Assembly: GCA_023014485.1 (NCBI GenBank)
Contig: JAJOZX010001735.1
Coordinates: forward strand, 186,001 to 250,000
DNA length: 64,000 nt
Reading direction: 5' to 3'
Origin: Bathynomus jamesi
Taxonomy: Eukaryota; Arthropoda; Malacostraca; Isopoda; Cirolanidae
The first letter of the stretch is position 1, and every line of letters begins with the position of its first letter. A program made the position numbers and the translations under genes. Below are positions 11,799 to 24,890 of the stretch, piece by piece. The notes below the pieces were generated by a model that worked only from the letters and a program-made list of their open reading frames with translations, did not search any database and had not been told where the DNA came from.

Positions 11799-11990
11799 AT
11801 TTTAAGTAACTTTTTCCAAAAATGTGTGTTAGTTATAGCTATTGTGCGTGTGTATATATATACACAAAACTAACTATGGTGAAGTATTACATACATGGCT
11901 CTGTAAAAGTAGCAGGAAAAAAATCAAGAATTATCATTAAATAATGCAGAAAAAAATAATAAATAGGCCTATCACCAATTAAATAATTAA

Positions 11991-12138
11991 GGTTAATTGA
12001 ATGGCTGGTTAGGTCAACTGTATGCCCTTGATATTTGGTTAGATAAAGTTATGATATTTTCATTAACAAAAATATCATGACTTAACCTAACTAATCGTCA
12101 AGGGTGTACAGTTGACCTAACTGGGCATTCAATTGACC
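11991..12138. repeat. Short palindromic MITE, about 148 bp
   Basis: GGTTAATTGAATGGCTGGTT and its complement flank a centre near 12065; the arms carry the word GGTCAACTGTA followed by CACCCTTGA or a variant. Related half copies occur at 11250-11310, 12845-12930 and 40868-40930. Confidence 0.7.
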
Positions 12139-12139
12139 A

Positions 12140-12719
12140 AGGGCAACTGACAAGTAGAGAGATCACAGCACTGCATTATTACATGTTCACACTAGAATAA
12201 TTATAAAAAGTAATGATAATTTGATATAATTAAGATTGCAAGTTTCGCATACATACCATATTAGAATCTAGATTGAGAAATTGCGTGGAAGAATAACTAA
12301 CCTAATGGAACATCCAGTGCATACATTCACCACCACCATGTTACACTCTAAACTGATGCATTTCCACCTCATTGCCACACTTCATAGGCAATCATGTGGT
12401 GGAATGGTAAAAAGTAGTAGTTATTAAAATATTAATTAAAATTTTTTTGGGAAAAAAAAAAAAAAAAAAAAATTAGAGATAGCAGGGGTTTTACTACTTC
12501 TATATCTATATATAAATACATAACTTTTATAACTAAAAAGTTGATTTTTGTGAAGCTGTGAAAGTAATACTTAACCCTAACTTTGATATACCTAATCAAT
12601 TATACCTGGTGAGGTCAACTAACTACTTACCTAACTTACTAGTATAAATATGCGAGTCTAGTATGCACCTACTGGATCTTTGTTGCTCACCTCCAAAACT
12701 TCTGCTTTTATTAATAAGA
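12140..12719. other. Non-coding intron sequence
   Basis: No gene seen. It includes a long A-run (about 12451-12472) and short AT repeats. Confidence 0.5.
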
Positions 12720-13099
12720 TTATTATTATACATCTTTATTTAACTTAGTTTTTCTTAAACTTATTTATTGTGGTAGAGTTTATAACTGTTTGGTGCTCTT
12801 CCAATACGTGCTCTACCGTAAAATGTACATTCCAATATGTGCTAACTAATGAAAATATCATGACCTAACCTAACTAATCGTCAAGGGCATACAATTGACC
12901 TAACGATTGGTTAGGTTAGGTCGTGATATTTTTGTTAGTTAGCACATATTGGAATGTACATTTTACGGTAGAGCACGTATTGGAAGAGCACCCTTTGTTT
13001 GGTAATTTATTCCAGTGATCCACTAATCTTTGTGAGAAAAAATGTTTTCTAATGTCTTTGTTGCATTTTCTTAAATTTGGTATAATTTCCTCTTAAAAA
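12720..13099 (-). pseudogene. CR1-like LINE remnant, 3' part of ORF2
   Basis: The minus strand from 13099 reads VFKRKLYQ, then ENATKTLENIFSHK, then after the insertion at 12792-12992 VINSTTINKFKKN. This is the C-terminal end of CR1-type ORF2 proteins (basic RG-K-K run, FFSxRxxxxWNKLP, then V-N-S-x-x-x-N-x-F-K). It continues, across the 26-kb transposon, the fragment at 39562-39830. Stops and frameshifts show it is old. Confidence 0.75.
12792..12992. mobile_element. Palindromic MITE, 201 bp
   Basis: Nearly perfect inverted arms begin GGTGCTCTTCCAATACGTGC and run about 80 bp each, around a core with CTAACTAATCGTCAAGGGCA. The flanking 8-mers AACTGTTT (left) and CTTTGTTT (right) look like a decayed target duplication. 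It interrupts the LINE remnant. Confidence 0.8.
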
Positions 13100-13103
13100 C
13101 ATT

Positions 13104-13374
13104 GGGTCATTCCATGACAAATCATGCAGTAGTCAAAACCATACCCTCATAAATTTTGCTTAAAATTGGTTTATAGAATGGTCTATGCTAGTAAGTACCA
13201 TATTTCAAATATCAGCTCAATTGGAGTTATGGTTCAAAAGTTATGCTCCCCCCTTTGGGGGGGGGGGGGGGATAAAAACTGTAAATATTTAAACCACCAT
13301 AACTCAGTCCCTAATTGACATAGAACAGTGATTTAAAGTGTTTATGAAAAGTAATTGCACACACAACAAATTAG
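13104..13374. repeat. Outer transposon left TIR, distal part
   Basis: Matches the complement of 39280-39557: ACCATACCCTCATA, then TCAATTGGAGTTATGGTTC, then CATAACTCAGTCCCTAATTG and AATTGCACAC...AACAAATTAG. The extreme 35 bp are less similar between the ends. Confidence 0.85.
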
Positions 13375-13871
13375 CCCCCTCCCCACGGGCGGTCTTTCTG
13401 GGGTGGATCGACCGCGGACTCCTGCCTCCATGTGGCGAGGGGGGTCAGCCGCGGCTGGGGCCCTGCCAGGTCCCCCACCCAGTTGCGAAGTGGACTTTTA
13501 GCATACCCTGCTATCCTACAGCCCCCTCTTTCCTGTCTTCCCCTCTTCTTTGCCCCCTCTGTTTTTTCTGCTTTCTCTGTTCACTTCACGCGCCCCGTGG
13601 GTTGCCGGGGCTGGTCGCTGGGGGTCTCGCTCCCATGGCTGGGGCTGGACTAAGTTGGCTGGTAGGGTGCCCAGGCCTGGGACCCTGGGGGGCCTTGGTC
13701 TTTGCTGCTGGCGTGGGAGAACTCTCGACGCTGCTAGGGCCCCTTTTGAAACGGGGGTAACTACATGGGATGAGGCACCCATCCCCCGCCAGCATGCGCT
13801 TGGTCACCTTGGGCCCCGGGTAATTGGTTCCCCGCGGCCCCGGGCACGAAACAACAATAAAAATTTTCTTT

Positions 13872-15950
13872 ATGGAAACACTTACAAATCTAATGGACCT
13901 CGTTGACGACCTGGCTTGTGCATCTGACCTCCCTCTGACTACCTCTTTGGACCTTGGGTCTGGTAAGGGCAGTTGGCAGCCCTCACCCACCCCGTCTGCT
14001 CTTCTTGCCGACACCTCCTCTCCCTCTCTTCCCCAGGCTCGTGGCGCCGCTGCCTAACCCCCGCCAGTGGCGGATGGACCTGCAGTGGACCCCCTGACCC
14101 CTGGATCCCCCCATATTCCACATCCCGATAGGGACCCACCTGCTTTTTCACCCTCAGGTGGGAAGCCTGCGGCCCCAGTTGCCTCCCACTCCCGTCGGGC
14201 CTCATCGCCCTCGGCCCCTGGGGGACGTGGGACCCGACGTCGCCATCCGCCTTTCTCGTCTCCCCGTTCCCTCGAAGTACTGGTGGTGTTTGGCCCGACG
14301 TCTTTGCTCGGCCTTAGGACAGTGGACAAGTTCCTCGTCCTCCACCCCTCCTCCTCCAAGCCCCTCCCCACTAACCATGAACGCCTCTTTCGAGCGATCC
14401 ATGGGGTGATGGGGATGGCTCATTTTGACCTTTGGCCTCAGAGGGATGGCTCCATTCTGATAAGGTCGCGTTCCTCTGTCAAAACCACCTCTCTGCTCGC
14501 TATCCCCAATGTCCTGGGCTGCGGGATTACGGTGTCCCCCGACCCCCGCCTCAATCAGTGCCAGGGCACAATCTACGCTGCTCGTCTTCTACCCATCCCG
14601 GTGGAAGACCTCCAGATTGACCTCGCCTCCGAGGGTGTACTGCTTTCCCAACAGATCGCGATCCCCAACCGCCCCTTCTCGCCTGCTCCTCACTTTCGAC
14701 TCACTGGTGCCCCCCGTTTCGGTATTCTGGGGCTTTGGTGAGAGATGAGCGTGCGAATTCTCAGTACGACCATACGTGCCAGATCCTACGCGCTGTTTTC
14801 AGTGCAATAGGTTTGGCCACGTGAGCAGCTCCTGCTGTCAGCTGGCCCCATTGTGTGTCCGCTGCGGCGGCCCTCCCCACCCCTTGCCATGTACTGCTCC
14901 GCCTTCCTGCACCAACTGCCATGGACCACACCCTGCTTCATCCCGCTCTTGCCCATCCTTCCTCTTTGAAAGGGAGGTTTGGGCCCTCTGTTCATCAGAG
15001 TTTCTCAGCACTCGGGAGGCACGGGACCGGTTGTGTGGCTGCGAGGCCTGGCGTGGTGCCTCGTACGCCGAGGCTCTCCGTTCCTGGACCCCGTCCTCAC
15101 CGGCTGTTCCAACGCGCCTCCACCCACCGTGTCCGCTACTCCCAGTCCATCCTCTGCCGCCCAGCGGACTCCTACCGTGGCTCCCCGTACTACCAGCGCG
15201 TCCCCATGTGCTCCCTCCGCGAATGCTGATGCTTCGTCGGCAACCCCCCCTGCCCCTTCTACGCCCTCTCCACCGGCGCCTTCGGCCACCCCCATTCCGG
15301 ATCGTGACCCGCCGTCACCCATGCGGGTCGCACGACGGAGGGGTAGGGGCCGCAAGCGCCGCGCCAGTGGTGACCCTGAAAGGTTCAAAGCCATAAGCCT
15401 CGCATCACCTTCCTCTCCCAAACACAAACGCCCCCTTCGCCCTACCGCCCTGGTGTCCTCACCGTCCCCACTGCGCAACCGTTATGCACGCTCCCCCCTG
15501 GGGTCCCAGACGGCCCTCGTGGTGGGGGCTGATACACCCCTCTCTGGCCCGGTCGATGGACCCACTGGAGGGGGAACTCGCCAGCCTGGTCGGCGTGGGT
15601 GGGACGTGCACGCCCCCGCGCTTGACCCGCCCCATCTCTCTCTCCTCGACCTGCCAATGCCTCTGGGTGAGGTATTATTTTCCACTCCCCCTCGTAGTCC
15701 TGCCTCCCCCGCACCTCCGGTGAAGGGAGGGGCTTTCTGGATACCTCTCACATCCCCTTCTCTGCATTGCTCTCCCCCGGAAGTCTGGGAGACTCCTCTT
15801 CTGGAGGACTTGCTGGCATCTGGTTCCACATTGCCCCCTCGTCGGGGTGACCCTCACCTTCGCCCTCATTTGGTGTCCCTCGCTGAACTCCGGGGCTTTC
15901 TGATTCCCTCTTTAATCTCGGGCCGCCCGATCGGCCTACCCACCCCATAA
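13872..15950 (+). pseudogene. LINE ORF1, gag-like with zinc knuckles
   Basis: The likely start is ATG 13872 (METLTNLMDLVDDL). A stop at 14055 interrupts the frame, which resumes from 14067 as a proline/serine-rich region followed by a folded block (about 14280-14740: EVLVVFGPTS, FRAIHGVMGM, DLWPQRDGSI), probably the RNA-binding/RRM-like part. After a stop and frameshift at 14740 come three CCHC-type knuckles (14794-14940, the first CFQCNRFGHVSSSC), then a long Pro/Ser/Arg-rich tail in a third frame to about 15948. Such ORF1 proteins coat LINE RNA. At least three lesions make it non-functional. Confidence 0.8.
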
Positions 15951-18900
15951 CCATCCTTTACGCTGACTTTCCTATCCCTCCCTATACCTCGCTCCTACAG
16001 TGGAACATCCGCGGGCTCCTGGTAGGCCTCGAGAGTCTCTCCTCTCTCCTGGCCTCCAGGTGTCTGGCGTGTTTCTGCCTTCAGGAAATGGTTCTGGGAT
16101 CCCGTTCCCTCCCTCGAGTGTCCGGTTACTGTGGGCTCCCTTCCCCGCCTCTCGATGGGGCGGGGAGGGGGGGCTCCGCGGTCTTCGTGCACTGCTCCGT
16201 CCCTTTCCGCCCCCTCCCGCTCCGTACAGTCCTGCAAGCTGTGGCCGTGCGCCTTTCTTTCGGGCGCCAGCTCACGGTCTGCTCTCTTTACCTCTCCCCT
16301 AACGTACGCCCTCCACCCGATTCTCTCTCTGACCTAATTCTTCAGCTTCCCCACCCTTTCCTGATTCTCGGGGACTTCAACAGTCGGGACCCGGCCTGGG
16401 GGGATGTTTTCTCCACCTTTCTCTCCGGGACCCTTCTCCCTTATGGATGAGCTCGAGTTCACCTTTCTGAATGATGGCTCCCCAACCTGCCTTCACTCGG
16501 CCCACGACAGTTTCACCTGTATCGACCTTTCCCTGGTTTCCCTCGAAATGTGACGGAGTTCACCTGGGAGGTCCTGCTGGATTCTTCCGGCAGTGACCAT
16601 TTCCCAGTGTGTCTTACCCCGACCCATCTCCTCCCCCCCACCTCTGTCTGCCCACACTGGCTGTTCACCCGAGCAGACTGGGCCTCATACGCGAGGGGCA
16701 CGGCGATCTCGCCATCAATTCCTGCCTTTCCCTCCATCAGTGAGGCCCTCGCTTTCCTTGAGAGTAAGATCCTCTCGGCTGCCGCCAGTTGCATCCCCCA
16801 TACCTCTGGCTCCCCCAGGCTGCGAAGCGTCCCATGGTGGACCCCAGAGTGCTCCCATGCCGTTCAGGAGCGGCGCCGTGCTGGCCGCCGCTTCTACTGG
16901 ACCCGCCAGCTGGAGCACAAGATAGAGTTTCAGCGCCTGAAGGCAGTGGCCCGTTGGGTCCTGAAACTGGCACGGCGTACCTCCTGGTGGAGTTACGTGT
17001 CTGGGATCTCCTCCTCGACTGCCCCCTCGACTGTTTGGCACAAGGTGCATAGCTTTGAGGGGACCCGTGTCCCCCCCCCCCCGGTGCTTCGGGTCGGGGA
17101 CGACGAGTTCGTCTCCGATCCGGAGGCCGTTGCGAACACCCTCGCGGCACACTTCGCAGTCATCTCCAGTTCCGATTCCCCCCATTCCCGCCGCGACCCA
17201 CCGGATTTTCCACCTCATAGGGATGACCCCTATAATCACCTCTTCCACATGACGGAGCTTCGGGAGGCCCTCCGCCCCCGACGCTCCTCCGCACCCGGCC
17301 CCGATAATATCCCCTATGACTTGTTACGGCACCTCCACCCCTCTGCTCTCAGCTTTGTACTGGACCTCTATAACTGGATTTGGTTGGAGGGTTCATTCCC
17401 GGACCGGTGGCGTGAGTCCATCGTCGTCCCCATCCTGAAGCCGATAAAGACCCCTCACTCCCGTCGAACTATCGCCCCATTTCCCTGACATGCTGCGCCT
17501 GCAAGGTTATGGAGGCGATGGTCGCCTCGCGGCTGTCCCTTACTCTGGAGGCGAGTGACCAATACCCTGCTACCCAGGCTGGTTTCCGGCGTTTCCAGTC
17601 TACCACCGACCCCCTCCTCCTCCTTAGCCACGACGTGCAGGAGGCTTTCTCCCGGCGTCACTTTGTACTCGCCGTCTTTTTCGACCTCCAGAAGGCCTAC
17701 GATACTACTCGGCGGAGCGCGGTCTTTGACTGCTTACGCTCCCTGGGTTTTGTAGGCTTTCTCCCCTCCTTTATTTATAACTTCTTGTCCGCCCATTCTT
17801 TCCGTGTCCGCATTGGTTCTACCCTCTCTGACCGCTTTCCGTTGGAGGAGGGTGTCCTTCAGGGTAGTGTCCTTAGCGTCCTGTGTTTCTCACTAGTGAT
17901 GAACACAGTCGCTACGGTCCTGCCTACTTCCGTTGTAGCTCCCTCTATGCCGATGACCTGGCTATCTATTGCTCTGGCCGCCTCCCGTCTTTGGCTGAAC
18001 GTCGACTCCAGCCAGCCATCAATGCGGTGGTTCGCTGGGCATCCTCAGTTGGCTATGCTTTCTCACCCTCTAAGTCTTCCAGTATGCTTTTCCGTCCTCG
18101 GCACCTCCGTCTGTCGCATACCTTCGCCCTTACCCTTGCTGGCACTCCTCTTCCCCTCGTCCCATCCATTCGATTCCTGGGTATGACCCTCGACGAATTT
18201 TTCGGTTGGGTTCCACACCTTAGGCGGTTGCGGCAATCATCTCGCCGCACCCTCTCCCTTTTGAGTCACTTGTCCCACATGACCTGGGGGGCGGACAGGC
18301 GTACTCTGCTGTGCCTGTACACCTCCCTGGTGCAATCCCGCATCGACTACGGCTGTGTGGTCTACAGCTCCGCCTCTTCTCTGGCACTCCGTATGCTGGA
18401 TCCTCTTCTCCACCGTGGCCTTCGCCTGGCGTCGGGTGCCTTCCGCTCGTCCCCTGTCGCTAGTCTTCAGGTGGACTGCGGACCCCCCCCCCCTGCCCCT
18501 TCGCCGGGGCCTTCTCATGGCGAAGTGTTACCTTCGCATCTGCTGCCTCCCGAGGTCCCTACTCTTCTCCGCGATCTCCCAGACGCTACCCTGGCCTGAC
18601 ACGTGGCATTTCGCTGCCTCCCTGGCTGACATCTTTTCATCCCTGGTGATCCCCCCACCCTCTATTCTGCCGTTCTCCTTCGACCTGTCGCCCCCCTGGC
18701 TGACCACCCCTATCTGCCGCTGCCAGGCGCTCCGTGGCCTGCATAAGGAGTCTCCTCCTACCATCCTCCGGTCTTCTTTTCTGGCCCATCTTCCAGTACA
18801 CTTGGATGATGTTCCCGTCTACACCGACGGCTCGCGCTCCCCTGCAGGTGTCGCGGCCGCCGTCTTCTCCGTCGATGTCACCTACCTCCTGGGGTATCCC

Positions 18901-19655
18901 CCTGCTGGTTCAGGCCTCCATCTTTTCCGCGGAGCTCTCTGCCCTTTTGGAAGCCCTCCGTCTGGTATCGGGTTTTTTGTGGTCTTCCTGTACCATCTTT
19001 TTGGACTCGCTGAGCGCCCTTCAAGTGCTCGAGCGCTATGATTCCCCGGACCCCCTCGTACGCCTTATTCAACAGGAGTACCATGTCCTGCACACCATTC
19101 ACCGGATCCGGGTCACCTTCTGCTGGGTTCCTGCCCATGTCGGTGTTTCCGGTAATGAGGTGGCTGACCACACAGCCTGGTCCGCCGCCTCGATGCCTCC
19201 CCTCCCCTCCCCCGCCCACTCCCCTTCTCTGACTATGTGCAGGTCTTTCGGTCCCTCTATGACCGCATATGGCAGCAGTCCTGGGACGATGCCACCGGAA
19301 ATAAACTCTGGTCCATCCGCCCCCGCCTGTCATATTGGGCATCCTCTTTCCACCACTCCCGACACAGAGGTCGTCCTTGCGCGGCTTCGCATCGGCCATA
19401 CGCGCCTCACGCACGGCTATCTTATGTCCTGGCAGGAGGCTCCTCATTGCACCTCCTGCCAGTCGCCCCTCACCGTCTTTCACATCCTTGTGGAATGCCC
19501 CACCCTGTCTTCAGTACGTCGTCGCGCCTTCCCGTTCCTCTCTGATTTCCCCTCCCAGATCGTTTACGTCTTATGCTCGCTGAGAGCCCTCTCTTCTCGC
19601 TTGACAGTCTTTTCCTTTTCCTCTCCCAATCTCGCCTCCTCTCTGAGCTTTAGGT
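15951..19655 (+). pseudogene. LINE ORF2: endonuclease, reverse transcriptase, RNase H
   Basis: Apurinic-type endonuclease: LQWNIRGLL (about 15995-16020), CLQE (16075), GDFNSRDPAWGD (about 16371) and SDHFPV (about 16590). RT: PDNIPYDLLRHL (17300), KVMEAMVASRL (17500), FFDLQKAYD (17680), VLQGSVLS (17855) and catalytic YADD at 17946-17957. RNase H: YTDGS at about 18820, DSLSALQVL (19010) and VPAHVGVSGNEVADH (19130). A C-terminal Cys-rich motif with HILVECP follows near 19440-19500. Frameshifts near 16440, 16550, 17455, 17900, 18480 and in the RNase H region mean the enzyme is dead, although similarity to living elements is high enough that the insertion cannot be very old. Confidence 0.88.
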
Positions 19656-20863
19656 GACTCCTCACCCATCGTCTGCGGTCCTCCCACTTCTAGTGCCTTT
19701 CCCCCGTCTCCGTTTCTCTTTCTCATATTCTGCTTCGCCATGATATCCGCTAGCGTATAGCGGGAAATGGCGGTAAACGCCCCAATACAAAAAAAAAAAA
19801 AAATTAGCATAAGGATCATTCTAGCTCAATTGGTACAGGGGTGGTCGGGTGACCATCTCCGATTTTCTTCAAATTTTCAGGGTTGATTCATACACCATTC
19901 AATAGCTTAAATCTAAAATTTTAGCTTCCTCAGTCAAAAACTTTTAATTTTATGGTCGCTTAAATGGCCCCCACCTTCGACAAAAAATGCCCATGTTAGG
20001 CTTGATCGGCCAACGCCTTCATTTTGAGAGGCCTTGAAAAGTGTCTTCTAATAGGAGTAGAAGCTTCAAATTTGTCATGCCAATACAACTTCTGGTGGGC
20101 TTTTCAATTTTGCAAGCAAAAAGGCTGTGGAACAAATAGTTTCTAAGTTACAAGGGCTTAAATATGGCTCCATTTTGAAGCTTGCATCAATTCCTCCCAC
20201 TTTTATGACTCTACCATTTTCAAAAGTTTTAGTTCTACATCAATCACAGCTGTTTTAATACTCCTAATAGTCTCTATGGGTTATAAATTTATGAGTGAAA
20301 TAAAAAAATAACCAAAAAAGGATTTATTTCTATTTTTAAAAATTTCCAAAAGTTGATATTTTCACAAAATTTGCAAAATTAATATCAACTTTGTGGCTTA
20401 ATATAAAGGTGTCTGAAATTAGTCAGGGAGTTGATACTTCTAGTAAAGAAGATACATATGTGTAAAAAAAACATATATTAAGGAATAGATCTCAACTCAA
20501 TTCCTTCATATAATTTTGGTGATTCAAAGAAAAGTACTTTTTGTGAAAAATCTCAAGTTTTTGCAAAATTTGTAAATTTTTAAATTTTTATTTATGACAT
20601 TGAATTGTAATTTTACTTCTATTTTATTACTTAAGTTGATTTACAATTGTAATATGTAAATAAGTCTAAAACATACAAGAAATTTAATGTCTGTCAAACA
20701 ACCAGCAACTCGAAGGGCTCTGGGTAGCTCATTTTGCTTTGTATATTCTTATAATTGTAAAACATGATGGTTAATCATTAATGTCCAGGCCTATTTTATA
20801 GATCGATCTTTTATTTTCAGAAAATTTAACTAGAGCAATTAACTTAATTTTACTGCCTGTAAT

Positions 20864-23791
20864 AATGGCTTATTCTAATCAAGAATCAAAGTGCAGCTTT
20901 GGTATGTACTTAGATGATCCATGTCATGAACACACTCACCAGAAAGGTGGGTATGTATACCTTACATGAGCTGACAGATGAAACAAGGAAACTGCTATTG
21001 TGGAGAACAAAAGCAACTGTAATCAACCCAAATAGTGTTACTGTATGCTACCACCATGAAAAAATGTTTGGAATGCATTACCAACAAATGCAACGTAGCT
21101 GCCAAGATCCATGGAGAAATCATTGAAAGAAGATAACAAGTAAGTAAATATAGGTACTAATATATTTATATTTCATAAAGAAGTTTATATTGTAAATTGT
21201 AACCTAAATTAGGTATTTAATTTTAATAGGGTAGGCTATATACTGTGCTACTGAATGCATATGTTTTGAATATATTTTATATGAATAGCCTATAACCAAA
21301 TGTTGAGGTTTTAAAATTATTTTCCAATGTGTTTAGAGTTTACATTACCCTACTTTATTTGCAGAATCACTACAAATTATTGACAAAGACATAGCAACTA
21401 GACTGAATCTGATACCAGGACAGAAACTTTGCTCAACATGCTTCTCTAGAGCCAAGACGATTGAAGATGAAAAAGACTCGGGTAGTGATGAATATGTTCC
21501 TGAAGAAATAGTTAAGGAGACATTTGACGAAACGTTAGGTTCACTAGAATGCTCACCCATTAAGTATGTAAGAGCAAGAGATCGAAAGTTTTATGTGAAA
21601 AGGAAATTAAAGCAAATTGAAATATCAACAAAATCAAAGCTGTCAAAAGTACTTCATATGAAGCCTAGCATTTTGGATGAGGAAGCGGAGAAACCTATAG
21701 AGAGTGAGGAAGAAAAGTGTTGTTAGCATATGATAGAGGAACTGAAAGAAAAGTGTAAAACTAGTACCAGACAAGAAAAGATACAAATTCTAACACTCCT
21801 TCCAATTGGTAAAACCTGGTCCAGAGAAAGAATTTGAAGTGTCAGCCAGAATGGTTAATGCTGTGAGGGCCTTAAAGAGAAAAGAAGGTATCCTTCCTAT
21901 AATGAGAAATAAAGAGAGTAGCAAGGGTATAAGCGATGAAATAAAGGAAAGAGTGATAGAATTTTTCCAAAACAATGAATATACTAGAGAGTGCCCTGAT
22001 AAAAAAGACTACAAATCAATAAAAACACCACAAGGGAAGGTTCACAAGCAGAAAATACTGTTGTTGACAAATATCAGAGAATTATATATGCTTTACAAAA
22101 ATAAATATCCAAATGACAAAATTTCCAAATCAAAGTTTTTTGAACTGAGACCAAAATGGTGTATGGGTGTGGCGAGTAAAGGATCACACAATGTATGCAT
22201 TTGTGAAATACACCAGAACTTTAAACTTATGTGAATCACTCCCTGTCAAAGTAGAATTAAGTGAGTTACTAGGGAAAATAGTCTGCAACACTGAAACCAG
22301 AAACTGCATGATTAATAACTGCAAACATGTCCTGGTTTAAATGAATTACGGGATTGGCTTCTTACCATTTTTGAAAACAATGATTATGACATGGATGATG
22401 TTTCCTTTAAGCAGTGGCTTCATACAGACCATACCCAACTGGTCACAATGACAAAGTGTTTCGAATGTAGTAGAAGACATATGTGAAAGTGCAAAAAAGT
22501 TGAAAGCACACCATTTCATAGCAAAAGCCCAATCAAAATATTTGTCTGACTGTAAAGAAAACCAATGATTCTACAGCAGTGGTGCACAAACGTTTTTGAT
22601 GTGAGGGCCAAGTGAAGAAAATAACTAAATGTATTAGCCTACTTACTTTCCATCTAAGTCATAAATTAGGTCACTTTTATATTCTAACTTTTTCATTGAA
22701 TTGAAAAGACCCGTGGGGGACACATTTGGCCCGCGGGCCAGGGTTTGTGCATCACTGTTCTACAGCATTAGTGCTTGTTGACTTCTCTGAAAACTATAGT
22801 TTTATAATTCAGGATGCTGTACAAGGACATCACTGGGACAATACCCAGGCTACCTTGCATCCGGTAGTCTGCTATCAAAAAGTTGGTGAACTAAAAGTTA
22901 CAAATTTTTGTGTAATATCAGATTCACTTACACACAACATAACTGCAGTTCATTCTTTTTTATGTGAAGCCTTGAAATTACTTAAAAGTCAGAATCCTAA
23001 ACTAAAACATATTTGTTACTTTAGCGATGGCGCAGCAAGTCAATATAAAAACTATTAAAACATCATTAATTCAGTGTTACATGAAAAAGATTTCCAACTA
23101 ACATGTGAATGGAACTTTTTTGCCACCTCTCACGGAAAGAGCCCTTGTGATGGTGTTGGTGGCACCGTCAAAAGGTTAGTTGCCCGGGCAAGTCTACAAG
23201 CAACGAGTAAAGGTCACATCACCAATCCAAAAGATGTTCAATTGGTACAAATCTAATATTAATGGTATACAATTTCTGTACATTGATTCAGCTAAAATTG
23301 AGGAAAATGCTAATTTATTTGAGTTAGAAAAAAGGTATTCCGTAATTAAGACAATCCCAGGAATCCATTCATATCACTGCTTTAGACCTTCATCAACAGG
23401 CATTAAACTGTACAAAATTTCTAGTGATGAAAATTTCTTTAACATACAACTTTCCTTCCTCAATGCTACACAAGAAAATGTGGCTTACCAATATAAACCT
23501 GGTACATATGTGGCCTGTTTCTATGAAGGTGACTGGTTTGTTGGAAACATAGTTGAAGTGTGTGATACTGAGAAGGATCTATTAGTAAATTTCATGAAAA
23601 AGAATCTTTTTAAATGGCCTGAACAAGAGGACGTTTGCTGGATTCTATTCCAACATGTTTTGTGTTCAATTGAACCACCTACAGTTGCTGGGAAAATGGG
23701 GAGACAGTACAAGTTATCAAATGATTGTTTATCTAAAATTGAGGAGTATTTTAAAAAAAGCCTAAGTAACTACAGACCTGTATCAAGCTGA
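20864..23791 (+). pseudogene. Middle-element transposase, multi-exon and broken
   Basis: Exon a (20864-21139) ends at GTAAGT; exon b starts after a TTTGCAG acceptor at 21365. Exon b holds a Cys pair (LIPGQKLCSTC, about 21410), an acidic linker, a helical region with FFELRPKWC (22138) and a Cys/His cluster SHNVCICEIHQNFKLM (22185-22232). After the hAT MITE at 22577-22757 come VDFSENYSFIIQD (about 22780), FSDGAASQYKN (about 23020), WNFFATSHGKSPCDGVGGT (23110) and a Tudor-like C-terminal block YVACFYEGDWFVGNIV (23508). The acidic residues in DFSEN, SDG and CDG are candidates for the catalytic triad. A stop at 21724, a frameshift near 21800, another at 22232 and a stop at 23056 disable it. The outer transposase (minus, 32640-38085) shares every block. 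Confidence 0.82.
22577..22757. mobile_element. hAT MITE, 181 bp, inside transposase
   Basis: TIR CAGTGGTGCACAAAC with right end complementary (GTTTGTGCATCACTG); exact 8-bp duplication TTCTACAG at 22569-22576 and 22758-22765. It interrupts the coding sequence of the middle transposase. Confidence 0.93.
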
Positions 23792-24290
23792 ATAATAAAT
23801 TGCCAATTTATGGCTGTGAGGCCATGGAGTGTTGAAGACAATCAGACTTAAAGCCTGAGTACAATAATAAATTTCTGAGTCAGTGTCTAAACATAAGAGT
23901 TATTAGCTATATATAAGTTTACATATGAATTTACATAAAACAACACATATTAAAAAAAGAATATGAACTTATAGGGTAATTCCAGGACAAAGACAAATGA
24001 AAGTGCCAAATGTACACTCCATCTCCAAAATTCATGAAACTTTGTGTGAGGGTTGGTTTTGGTCCAAATTACAAAAATCTGAATTTTTTTGAAACTTGGT
24101 CAAGTTGGTCAAATTTTATGGCTTGACCAAATTTTGGCCAAATGAAAAAACTAACAATTTTCAAATGTAAATATCTCAGCTGCTAATTGTGGTAGCGTAA
24201 TAAGTCTTAAATGATAAAATATGTAAAATTAACTGTAGTTCTAAATATGTATCATTTTTTTAGGGTAACAAAATAAAATTGATTTTTGGG

Positions 24291-24327
<37 letters not shown>

Positions 24328-24890
24328 AGTGAAGATATAATTTTTCAAAAAGACCAAGAATAAAAAATGTTTATTTGATGTATGTACACCATAATAAGTA
24401 ATAAAAAGTCAGCTTATAGTTTATTATAAGGCTCAAAACTGAGTTTGAAATTAAGTAATAAATTTTTTTTCAGACGATGAAGATTTATTACAGACTTGTT
24501 GGTCCAAAAAAAGACTATTTTCAATTCATATAAAAAATACATGTAGATAAACCAAAGTAGAAAAAAATCTTTTAAAATATATGTACAATGTACATACATA
24601 ACCTCTTATATTTAGGGACAGAATATATTGACAATAATGATGATTAATTTATAAAGTGCTTATCAGAGTATAAAATACTCTTCCTAATACTACAATGTCT
24701 ACAAGTCTGAGAATGAATTAAGAGACAGTATTCTCATCCAGTGAATCCAAATTTTTAGACACTAATAATATAATAATAAGAAAAAAGAATTTGAAAAGAT
24801 TTTTATAACTATTAAGTAGATACACAAATCTTAGATAAAAATTTAGAAATATTATATAGACAATCTTAAATAGTATATATTCAATAGAAT

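Larger units (their letters stand above)
13375..19800 (+). mobile_element. I/Nimb-like LINE with RNase H, about 6.4 kb, near full length
   Basis: A sharply GC-rich block in AT-rich DNA, starting CCCCCTCCCCACGGGCGG and ending in a poly-A tail (about 19788-19803). The 7-bp AAATTAG is duplicated at 13368-13374 and 19801-19807. The intact target is preserved in the other TIR of the host transposon (minus strand, near 39325), where AACAAATTAGCATAAG is continuous. It has a roughly 500-bp leader, a gag-like ORF1 with zinc knuckles, and an ORF2 with endonuclease, RT and RNase H, which points to the I group rather than classic jockey. Confidence 0.9.

Noticed and set aside
12451..12472. Poly-A tract as a retrotransposon tail
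   Set aside because: No duplication or recognisable upstream element ends there.
13338..19700. Many long ORFs on both strands in the GC-rich block
   Set aside because: They are shadows of the broken LINE ORF1/ORF2; only the + strand frames carry zinc-knuckle, EN, RT and RNase H motifs.
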